This document shows, one piece after another, positions 1-8,467 of a DNA stretch of 64,000 bases. Numbering within the stretch: position 1 is the first letter of the stretch; the number at the start of each line of letters is the position of its first letter. Below the pieces are notes generated by a model. That model did not search any database. It saw nothing but the letters and a program-made list of their open reading frames with translations, and was not told the DNA's origin. The translations under genes and the position numbers were made by a program. The stretch comes from Helianthus annuus (Eukaryota; Streptophyta; Magnoliopsida; Asterales; Asteraceae), in assembly GCF_002127325.2 (NCBI RefSeq), contig NC_035440.2:77545023-77609022 (forward strand), read 5' to 3'.

Positions 1-179
1 AGTAGTAGGTACAAATGTACAATCTATACTTTCTATAAAAGGAGAAATCCAAGTGACATCAGAAAAAGCTGATGTGTCAGCTTGAGAGCATGTCCAACAA
101 GGCTTTTCTTATGTCATTATTACATCATAAAGGCTAATATATAAATACTTTAAAATTCAAAGTTGGCCCACTTTCACCT

Positions 180-375
180 TTTCCAAAGGTCTGCCCATTC
201 AAAATTACCACTGATGATTCAAAATTCATCACTGTAATCAAACCACTGATGATTCCAAAGGTCTGGCCCACATTTAGATTCTAAAGGTGTGCCCATTCAA
301 AATTACCACTGTAATCAAACCACTGATGATTCAAAATTACCACTGATGATTCAAAATTCAAACTTCAAAACCAAG
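180..375. repeat. Direct repeats near the Helitron 5' end
   Basis: The phrase CACTGATGATTCAAAATT recurs, whole or partly, at about 208, 242, 319 and 340. It is mixed with repeats of CCAAAGGTCTGCCCATTC and CACTGTAATCAAACCA. These irregular subterminal repeats lie in the non-coding 5' part of the Helitron. I see no coding potential here. Confidence 0.75.
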
Positions 376-1633
376 TGACGATTCAATATTATGGCTCCAA
401 ATTCAAAATTTAAAATTATGGCTCCAGATATATAAGATATCATCTTCTTCAATCAGTTACTCTCTCTAATCAATTTCTCTCTCAACTCTCTCTCTCTCTA
501 AAACTCACTTTCTCTCTAAAACGCAGCCCTTAAACTTCCGATGAAGAAATCGTTGAATATAAAGTGAGTTTTTACTCTTTAAAGTTTAATTAATTGAAAC
601 CAGTAAAGTTTTGTCGTACTTTTCTCTGTTTCCCCAAACCCTTTTGCAGTTTTGGTAAAGAAGAAGACGACATCGTTTCTGCGTGAGCATTAAGCCAAAG
701 CACAAGTATCACTTGATCGCTTCACAACAAACATTCAATTCGTATGTTTCGCATCAAGCCAAAGCACAAGACGACATCGTTTCTGCGTGAAGAAGAAGAC
801 GACATCGTTTCTCTGAAGTGTGTTTCATACAAAACCAACTAAACGTGAGTGTAAAATTCATAAATTCTGCTTCCCTTTCAACTATTCCATGATTATTGGT
901 TGTTTTCACTTTGATTTATAACTGGGCTTTGTTCATAATGTTGATTTTAGTAAGGGTTTTTTTTTACATGAACAAGAAGAGGGGTTTTGAATTTTAGGTT
1001 GTTCTTGATCTAAATTTAGCTTAGATAATTAAGAACTTCTCTGTTCAGATGATATGATTGTTGTAATTGTATGATCAAAAGCATTTCTGGTGTATCGAAT
1101 CTGTTTTCAGCTCAGATGATTAGCTGGTAGAGAAATTGAAGAAAGAGGTGATCAAAAGCATTTCTGGTGTATCGAATCTGTTTTCAGCTCAGGTTGATCA
1201 AAAGCATTTGGTAGACAAATGATAATTAGTTTCCTAATTACAAACAATGTTTGTTGACCAAAATATCCAAAGTTTGATATTAAATATATGTTGTAGTATT
1301 CATTTGTCATGAAAAATATATAGACAATTATTTGTTGACATGGTTGCCACTGTTAGCTGAAGTAGCTGTTTTGGAAGAAGAAGTTGTACGGTTAGAGGAA
1401 GAAGTTGTAATTTCTACATAGTAAGTACAACCAATTGTTACCTTTATCCATAGGTTTGTTAATTTGTTATTTTAAAATGATTAAAATTACTTGATTAGCT
1501 GGTAGAGAAACTGAAGAAAGAGGTGATCAAAAGCATTTCGGATGTATCGAGAAGTCACAGAGGTAACTCTCTCTCTCTCTCTCGTGTTATTCGATAATAA
1601 TATAGATCTATATTGATGTTAACAAACGTATAA

Positions 1634-2467
1634 CTGGTCCGGATAATGAAAGGCAAAGACTCGAGTGAGAATAAAGGCAATGCTTTTGTGACCTTCAGGA
1701 CTAAGGAGTTGGCTTCTACTGCCATCAAGGAGCTTAATAACCGAGAGTTGAAGATATTGCAATAGTCTTAAAACTTTTTATAAACACTATTAGGCTATTT
1801 ATAAGTGGTTTAAAGTGCTATCATAGCATTTAATGATGCTGTATTCGATTAAAAATTTTGCATTTCTCAGGTATTTGACGACACATTGTTGGTTTTTACG
1901 TAATTTCAGGGTAGGAGGATCAAGTGTTCAACGTCCCAAGCGAAACATAAATTATTTATCGGTAATGTTCCTAAAAACTGGACACTGGAAGACATGGAGA
2001 AGGTTGCTAGAAGAGTTGGTCCAGGCATTGAATCCGTAGAGCTATTAAAGGTTTGAATAGGATTAATTCGATTGTACGTGTATACCTACGTGTAATGTGT
2101 GAGCATCTAATATTTTTATTTTGTCTATTTTATTATAGGATCAACAAAACTCTAGACGAAACTGTGGTTTTGCTTTTGTCGAGTATTATAACCATGACTT
2201 GCAGAGTATTCAAGACAAAAGATGTCAAACCCTAAATTTAAGCTTGACGATAACGCTCCAACCGTTAGCTGGGCTGATCCAAAAAATGCCGAGTCCTCAG
2301 CTTCTTTTCAGGTGCTTATAACTTGAAGAATATTGAATACTTTCCCCGTTTTCAGTTATAGTTTACTCACGTCATTATTTCATGTTCTTTTTAATTCAGG
2401 TTAAGGCAGTGTATATGAAAAATTTGCCAAAAAACGTAACGCAGGAGCAGTTAGAAAAGATGACTTG
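1634..2467 (+). pseudogene. hnRNP-Q/LIF2-like RNA-binding protein fragment
   Basis: Four exon-like blocks resemble the RRM region of plant hnRNP-Q/LIF2-like proteins. Block A (1634-1765) reads MKGKDSSENKG and then FVTFRTKELAS, the end of the first RRM, and is cut by a TAG. Block B (1911-2051) reads KCSTSQAKHKLFIGNVPKNW and is stop-free up to a GT donor. Block C (2140-2311) reads NCGFAFVEYYNHD and then, after a one-base frame change, KFKLDDNAPTVSWADPKNAE, ending at CAG/GT. Block D (2400-2467) reads VKAVYMKNLPKNVTQEQLEK and then stops. The blocks keep gene order, with intron-like DNA between them, so genomic DNA was captured rather than cDNA. The stops and the frame change show it is not a working gene. 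The family call comes from remembered motif similarity. Confidence 0.8.
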
Positions 2468-2478
2468 AAATTCCGTTA

Positions 2479-2535
2479 AATGCATCTGAAGATGGCTTGA
2501 AAGAGTTTTACGAATCTGTAGGAGAAGTCATAGAG
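2479..2535 (+). pseudogene. Extra RRM1 exon fragment, out of order
   Basis: The block reads ASEDGLKEFYESVGEVIE and runs into a GTAACTCTCTCTC donor. This matches the beginning of the first RRM in hnRNP-Q-like proteins, which should lie upstream of block A, yet it sits downstream of block D. The same CT-rich intron start follows a similar GTCACAGAG end at about 1549-1580. The parent gene therefore seems to be represented twice in the Helitron. Confidence 0.55.
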
Positions 2536-2539
2536 GTAA

Positions 2540-2570
<31 letters not shown>

Positions 2571-3780
2571 GTGTTTTGCGAATCATTGATTGTTTTAGAT
2601 CAGAGTGGTGTTATAACTAATGGTTAGGACTGTGTGTTGCTAAAAAAAGAGAGTTGAAACTGTTGTGATTTAAAAGATGCAGTAGGTTCTTTCTAAGTGT
2701 TGATCGTATCGAAGAAATCAAATCGAATTTCGGATCAATTTCGGACTATTTTTTATCTGTTTGGTTCATGTTTTGAACTTTTTGATTGATGTCAATCAGT
2801 TTCGGATCGTTTTCGGTGAAACTCTGAGATTGACGAATGTTAACGAAAATATCGTTTTAGTTTGAGATCTGATTTATTGCTGATTGTTTGAACTGAGAGG
2901 ACTGATTAGCGTTGCTATTTGTGTTATATTGTTCATCGTAGAAGGAGTTTAAACTGAATTGCGTCTGTGTTTATCCTGGACGATTTGATACATTTCGGAC
3001 TGTTTTGTGTGATTTCGACGAATTTCAAATCATTTCGGTGTATATCGGATTGAGCTTGAACGTTTTTGTTGGTTTTAGAACAATATATTGAATTGGTTGT
3101 GTTTTCGGTCGAATTCGGTAACTTTCGGCTAAAGTTTTCGATAAGTTTTGGACTGTTTCGATTGGTTATTTTCGCTGCGAATTCCGGATTGAAATCTATT
3201 TGTGTCGATCAGTCTTGACAGGTTATTGTTCGGTGATTTCAGTGGATACGTGATTCGGAGTGTGTTTTGATATTTCCAGATTTGAATCTGAATCTGTTTG
3301 TTAGATGTTGATTGTATAGAAGGTTGACATTTGGCTGGGAGTCTAAGCAACGACTAGAGTGATGATTGTGTATGGCTGAAATAAAAATAGTGACTGCAGT
3401 TTCGAGTTAATTTGCAGTTTATAGTATAAAGAAAAAAAAAAACAAGTGAAACACTGTGTGCATTATCAATTTACTGCTGTTGGATTGGGTTGTTGTTTTG
3501 AAGAAACGTTTCTATTTTGTAATTTCAACCATTTTTTTTTGTATTGGTGTGCGTTAATGATTTCGGATTTGTGGATCTGAAGTTGATTTTGTTGAATATA
3601 ATGTAGTGATTATTAGAAATATGGTGAACAATGACGATGACGAAGATTGATAACTGTTTCGAAGCCGGTAACTCGAGAACGGATGATGATGATGATGATT
3701 CGAAATGGAACTCGGATACAAAGATGATGAATGAAGATGAATGTTCAGACGAGTATTTGAAGGGCACGATTAATGGAAGA

Positions 3781-4124
3781 AGCCATGTGATTTTGTTAGA
3801 CTATTGTCATTTAACTAAAAAGTGCATAACACAACTTTAGAAATTTCTATAAATATGCTGAATTTGGAGTCCTAATGGAGTAACTTAACCCAGAGGTTTA
3901 TTGATGTTATTGTTTGTAGGTGTGGATTTTAAGGTGAAATATGTCACCATTGATGGGAAGAAGTTGAAGCTTGCTATTTGGGCTACTGGTAAACTGTTTT
4001 CATTCCCTTTTGAACCCATTTGTTTACTTTTTTTTATTGGATTAGGTTCATGTAAAACAGTAAAAGCCATGTGATTTTGTTAGACTATTGTCGTTTAACT
4101 AAAAAGTGTATAACACAACTTTAG
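3781..4124. repeat. Pair of 60-bp direct repeats
   Basis: A 60-base phrase starting AGCCATGTGATTTTGTTAG and ending ACAACTTTAG occurs at 3781-3840 and again at 4065-4124 with only a few differences. The Rab-like exon lies between the copies. This suggests a local duplication inside the Helitron. Confidence 0.85.
3920..3988 (+). pseudogene. Rab18/RabC-like GTPase exon fragment
   Basis: A single exon-like block reads VDFKVKYVTIDGKKLKLAIW. In plant RabC/Rab18 GTPases this segment runs from switch I to the start of the WDTAGQ switch II motif. It is preceded by a TTTGTAG acceptor and followed by a GGTAAAC donor, so one exon with its intron borders was captured. The final codons read W-A-T instead of W-D-T. 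No other Rab exon is nearby. It cannot make a GTPase, lacking the P-loop and guanine-specificity motifs. Confidence 0.75.
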
Positions 4125-4190
4125 TGTCGGTGTATAACGTTTCAATATGCTAAGCGTGATGGTGATTAACGTTTTGGTTGAATTTTATAG

Positions 4191-4263
4191 GCCTAGAGCG
4201 GAAAATGCTAGAGAGGCGGAGGCTTGCAAGCGATGTAACTGTAAGAAATCCAAGTTTTTGAAG
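4191..4263 (+). pseudogene. Tesmin/TSO1-like CXC-domain exon fragment
   Basis: After a TTTTATAG acceptor the block reads AENAREAEACKRCNCKKSKF and ends LK before GTGTATG. Plant CPP/TCX (tesmin/TSO1-like) DNA-binding proteins begin their first Cys-rich CXC repeat with KRCNCKKSKC. Here the last cysteine is phenylalanine, so the zinc site is damaged. Only this exon is present. It is a third host gene represented in the same Helitron, in the same orientation as the others. Confidence 0.75.
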
Positions 4264-4363
4264 GTGTATGTTCTATAAGTTCACTGTGTTAATTGTGAAT
4301 ATGAAAGCATAATTATTACGATATTAATATTAATGTTTGTGATTGCAATCCTGTTGTATATAG

Positions 4364-4444
4364 GATGTGATGTTCAGGGAACTGAGACGTCCTAAAGGGA
4401 ACCCGAAGCTGCTGGCTGCTAAATTGAGGGAACAATGTATCAAG
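4364..4444 (+). pseudogene. Unidentified captured exon fragment
   Basis: Between an ATATAG acceptor and a GTTATAA donor-like site lies an open block with the segment MFRELRRPKGNPKLLAAKL. It looks like real coding sequence (charged, stop-free, exon-like borders), but I do not recognise the family. Its position beside the CXC exon could mean either the same source gene or a separate capture. Confidence 0.4.
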
Positions 4445-4549
4445 GTTATAATGTTTTAAATCGTCAAGTTCTTTTAAGTAACCTAAATATGATTCTACAA
4501 TCTGACACAGTTGCATTTTCGCCAAATTATGCAGTCTTCGGTTATGACA

Positions 4550-4752
4550 GCAGTTTTGAAACCACTTTTGAAACCACTTTTGAGTTAAAACAGTGGTTTG
4601 TGGAGAAAACAGTGGTTGTTACATCTAAGTCGGAAGCCATTTGTTCAAACCACTGTTTAACCCAACAGTGGTTTCAAACATCTGTTTTCTCAATACACCA
4701 CTGTTTTAACCCAACAGTGGTTTCAAGCCACCGTTTCAACCTAACAGTGGAC
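4550..4752. repeat. Cluster of CAGTGGTTT inverted and direct repeats
   Basis: AACAGTGGTTT and its complement AAACCACTGTT occur about ten times in 200 bases on both strands, for example CACTGTTTAACCCAACAGTG at 4662-4681 and CACTGTTTTAACCCAACAGTG from 4699. Neighbouring copies can pair into hairpins with short loops. A 116-codon open frame crosses the cluster, but its residues simply echo the repeats, so I do not call a gene. Confidence 0.8.
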
Positions 4753-5386
4753 TTTGCTACTATCAAGAAGAAGCTTGCGAAATGATTGTATTTATCTTTG
4801 AAAGAATTTGAGGTTAGTACTTGATTTTGAGTTCTTATCGAGTTGATTAACACTTTAATGCTGCATATGTTTCTGTTTAATGACTCTATTATCTTGAATG
4901 CAGAGGGATGTGTTTTTTATTTGCTTAGATGTTTTTGATTTACAGACTCAACATCTGCTACTCCAAAGGTTTGCCAAAGTCTGCCAAAAGAGAACATCTG
5001 CTTGAAGGTAAAGTCTGTTGATCCAAAGGTCTGCAAAAGTGATCCTCTGCTGATGAAGAGAACGTCTGAAGAAGCAAAGGTCTCCTATGGCTCAACAGTT
5101 GTTAAAGACCAACAGATGATATTCAACAGATGTTGCTCGACAGAGGTTATTAATGTAACAGTGCTTAGGCTAATAGCAGATGTTAGGTGTTTGTTAGACT
5201 GTTTGATGTCGCTGTATAGGTGACATCAGCTTAGATGTTTCAGATGTTTGATTTGTACTATACATAGAACAGTGATTTGTACTATTTTAAAATTAATCAA
5301 ACGAAAAACTAAACTAAAAATTACAGTATTTATACACGTATCTATACTTTCTGTTAATATGTGTTATGCATGGTTTTTAAGAAACG

Positions 5387-5417
5387 ACTCGTGTTTGCAC
5401 ACGGGTCTTACCGCTAG
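5387..5417 (+). other. Helitron 3' terminus (hairpin plus CTAG)
   Basis: ACTCGTGT (5387-5394) pairs with ACACGGGT (5399-5406), one G-T pair included, around the loop TTGC. Seven bases later comes CTAG, then T. This is the replication-terminator structure of Helitron 3' ends. A second copy of the 5' terminal phrase TCTATACTTTCT starts at 5341, also directly after an A, only 77 bases before the end. Confidence 0.9.
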
Positions 5418-5931
5418 TCATAAATAATATGAATTTTCAGAAAGTTTACAAAGTTAAAAATTACATCATCTATCATCATCGTTTTCCTTTGTTAATAAGT
5501 AGCAGTTTTAAATTATTTCATTACTATGACTAAATTTTGAATAATAATAATACGGGACGACATTAATTTGGTTGATCTCACGGGTAGCTTCAACAAAATA
5601 AAAAATAACAATAAATTGGTAATTTTAATTATTTTTTCATGTTTATCATTGAAGTTATTTAGTTTGTTTAAAATTCAAAGTCATAAAACACGATAGTAGC
5701 ATAAAATTTCGATGTTTTATCATTGTTTTATAGTCTAGAGATAAAGCAACATTCAACCGCAATACGCGGGCTACGTCTAACTCGTATATATACAAGTAGC
5801 ATCGCATGAATATAAAAAAATTACCATTGCAACACTAGGATCGCATGAATAGAAAAAAAAAGTACTAGTCAACAGTGCTCTGCCATGTGCCATGACCACT
5901 GTTTACAACATTTTGTTATTAATAGTAGTAA
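5418..5931. other. AT-rich intergenic DNA, no gene seen
   Basis: No coding frame, RNA gene or complete element is recognisable. Around 5755-5785 a CCGCAATACGCGGGC hairpin followed by CTACGTCTAACTCG resembles a decayed Helitron 3' end, but the terminal CTAG is missing. Confidence 0.6.
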
Positions 5932-6475
5932 GAGTAAATTGTCATTTTAATCCTCGGTTTTTTATTAAAATTATCACTTTACTCAAAATAGTTTTTTTCT
6001 TGTTATTTTAGTTCAATTAATTTTGTTTTATGTCAATTTAGTCTCTGATTTTTGTCATTTTCATCGATCACCACCACCACCACCTCCAACCACCCATCTC
6101 ATCACAACATTCTATCATCGTCATCACCTGCCTGCACTGTCACCACACACCCACTCCACCACCACCGGCCACTTTTCCGCCACCCACGTCATCAACCAAA
6201 ACCACCACCATCATCGTAAAACCAACCACCTCCACCATCATCTTCACTGTAAACCGGCACAACACCATCCCCATACCATCGTACCTGTAAAAAAAAAAGA
6301 AAGAAAAATGTGGCTTGACCAAAATTCACCTAAGTTAACTAAATTTTTTGAATGGAGTTAATGGTTTGGATGAAAATGGAAAATAATGACAAAAATCAAG
6401 GACTAAAATAGCAGAATACAAAACTATTTGGATAAAATGACAAAAAAACTATTTAGACTAAAGTGACAATTTTCT
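5932..6475. mobile_element. Small TIR element, MULE/MITE-like
   Basis: The left end GAGTAAATTGTCATTTTAATC is mirrored by a right end whose complement is GAGAAAATTGTCACTTTAGT. Further in, ACTCAAAATAG/TTTTTTGTCATTTT phrases are also inverted. The 'amount of data per trait' style tract (GTCATTTTAGTCC-like) is typical of plant Mutator-type MITEs. I could not find a clean 9-bp target duplication. The middle holds a CCACC-rich stretch with open frames on both strands that I regard as low-complexity sequence, not genes. Confidence 0.5.
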
Positions 6476-6839
6476 CAAATCTCGGGGACTTAATAGCAAT
6501 AATAATAATTTTGTTATTTACATTTACATAATATAAATTTACATCAAGTTAAGGCATTGGGGTGTTGTACCCCATGTTTTAGGGGTTTTTCAAAAATAAA
6601 AAATTTGTTGTTTTACTTTAAACCAAAACTACTTGAATTGCGTCAGTATTTTCCTACACATTTCCTACGAATATATATAAATGTTTTTTAAAAATAACAT
6701 ATATGTGTATTACAAAAAAAAATATACATTCCGTGAATAATCCACATATACAAAATCAATTTAGAAATAACATATATATTTATTAGATAATAAAATTTAT
6801 ATTTTAATATCGTTAATTTTATTTATTATGAATATTTTT
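6476..6839. other. AT-rich DNA, no gene seen
   Basis: No coding sequence is recognisable. A GGGGTGTTGTACCCC palindrome at about 6549 stands out but has no matching partner end that I could find. Confidence 0.5.
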
Positions 6840-7183
6840 TTACGATAAATTGGATTCCTACGCATTTCCTACTAATCGTTAAAATAAAAACGAATTCCGT
6901 CGGAATTCCGTCGAAAATTTCCGACACATTTCTTACGCATACTGATTCCTAAGAATTTCCGACTAATAGTTGAAATGAAAACGAATTCCGTCGGAAATCC
7001 GTGGGAAATTTCTGACACTTTTCCTACGCATAACAATTTGTGGCTTTTTTGTCGCTTTTTTTTTGTCAGAAAACTAAGACCCTTTCTTGTTCGTCGGAAT
7101 TTCGTGGGAAAAGTGTCGCCATTTTCGTTCCTAGGAAATGCGTAGCAAATTTTGGTAGGAATAGTAGCAGTTTTCTAGTAGTG
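6840..7183. mobile_element. CACTA (En/Spm) element terminal region, partial
   Basis: The block ends in CAGTTTTCTAGTAGTG; its complement, CACTACTAGAAAACTG, is a typical CACTA terminal sequence. The adjoining DNA is full of short subterminal repeats built on AATTCCGTCGGAAAT and TTTCCTACGCAT. I see neither the opposite terminus nor a transposase frame, so this is a remnant or a very diverged non-autonomous copy. Confidence 0.6.
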
Positions 7184-7927
7184 ATATGTTTTTCATATTT
7201 TGCAAAATTTTTCGTTTTATGTTTAAATATAAATTTTGTAACTTAACACGCACAATGTGTGTTTGTGGTTTAACGATTTTACGTCTTGTTATACGCTTCA
7301 TTCTAAATTTTGTTACTTAACATGGGGCAAAGTACGTGTGTTGTTCAGTGTGTTTACGTCATCTATTTTTTTCCCGTTTAATAAGTTCATCACGACGTGC
7401 GAGTCCTAAATCGAGTTAGTTATTATTTTTTTGTGTTTTAAATGTCGGTCTAATTTTTCCACGTTAAGACGCCACAACTTCAATGTTGGTAGTCGTTGGC
7501 TATAGTGTGGCATCGGTGCTATTTGTCACGGTTTTACGCCCCCGTCGCAACCCGGGGAGCTTAATACGATAGGTTATTTATATGGATACAAGTCATGTAA
7601 CGTGGTAATTATGATACCATTAATTGTATTGAGCTTATATGTATAAGATAGTAATATAGACTTAACCGATAGAAACATCTTTAACACACTATAAATGTGA
7701 ATCTAATCAACAGCATGTCAATTTCATTGGACGCAACGCAACGCACGCGGATCAATCTTCTAGTTATCGATTAAATATCTTTCTTGGTTACTAAAGGTCA
7801 TTTTAAACATCTTATCATGCTCAATTTTTTTTAGATTCCCAATTTAAAATTAAAATACATTTTTTAGTTATTAAAACTTTAGCATTGTAAAAGAAAACAG
7901 GGTTATCCAAATAGAATTATCGTGCAC
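7184..7927. other. Intergenic DNA with a decayed Helitron 3' end
   Basis: GCAACGCACGCGGATCAATCTT followed by CTAG and T at 7760-7764 has the form of a plus-strand Helitron 3' end, although the hairpin is weak. No matching 5' end is convincing. No gene is visible. The last five bases (7923-7927, TGCAC) are the left target duplication of the copia element. Confidence 0.5.
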
Positions 7928-8453
7928 TGTCAAGAACAACAGGTATCAATATCAGAATCGAACAAAACAACGAAATACCCAAACCTGTTGTTTATTTCCC
8001 AACAAAAAAGAAAAGTATTTCGACGATTACAAACACCACCTCTCAATCCTCACTTTCAGATTATCAATATGATAATCTGATCTAGACTAGACAAGATCGA
8101 ACCAAGAACAACTTAGATTCAAGGTGAATCTAAGTTACAACCCTAATCGCCTATAGAGAGAACTATGAGAGACAAATAATTGTGAGTGTTAAAGATCTGA
8201 TATGCTAATTGAACTGACTGAGAACAACTCACGAGAACCTTCTATATAGCTTTTTTAATAAACTCCTGTGCATACTTGAGCCCACTTGTAGTCTTGGCCC
8301 ATTTGCAGTCTTGGGCCCATGCACTTGTAGTCTTGAGCCCATGTCTCCTAGCAGCATCTCATTTACACAAAAAACAATCAACACTCAAAGTTAGAACATA
8401 TATTTGAAACTTATAATTGATTTGTATGTAACGAAGACATATAATGTTTGACA
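7928..8453 (-). repeat. Copia 3' LTR
   Basis: On the minus strand it reads TGTCAAACATTATATG...GTTGTTCTTGACA. It matches 26937-27462 almost base for base and lies next to the polypurine tract and the target duplication TGCAC. Confidence 0.95.
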
Positions 8454-8467
8454 CCCCCCCTCAAATC
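8454..8467 (-). promoter_or_regulatory. Copia polypurine tract
   Basis: On the minus strand GATTTGAGGGGGGG lies directly against the 3' LTR start TGTCAAAC. This is the standard plus-strand primer site for reverse transcription. Confidence 0.9.

Larger units (their letters stand above)
23..5417 (+). mobile_element. Non-autonomous Helitron with captured gene fragments
   Basis: The element begins with TC (TCTATACTTTCTATAAAAG) directly after an A and ends with CTAG directly before a T, the A/T target that Helitrons use without target duplication. An 8-bp hairpin (5387-5394 with 5399-5406, 4-base loop) lies 7 bases before the terminal CTAG. The 5.4-kb body encodes no Rep/helicase, so it would depend on an autonomous Helitron for movement. 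It carries intron-containing fragments of several unrelated host genes plus internal direct repeats, such as a GACGACATCGTTTCT phrase three times in 667-815 and a 40-bp phrase twice in 1073-1193. This is the usual make-up of a gene-capturing plant Helitron. Confidence 0.9.

Noticed and set aside
3631..3840. 69-codon frame with an Asp run in the Helitron
   Set aside because: The frame is opposite a Ser-rich frame in a GAT repeat, with no recognisable domain; possibly a piece of a captured acidic exon, but not supportable.
6023..6361. 112-codon frame rich in Pro, His and Thr
   Set aside because: It translates a CCACC/CATCA-rich tract; a frame is open on the other strand too, and it lies inside a small TIR element.
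7535..7570. GC-rich hairpin-like CCCCGTCGCAACCCGGGG
   Set aside because: It looks like a Helitron 3' hairpin, but no CTAG follows within the usual distance.
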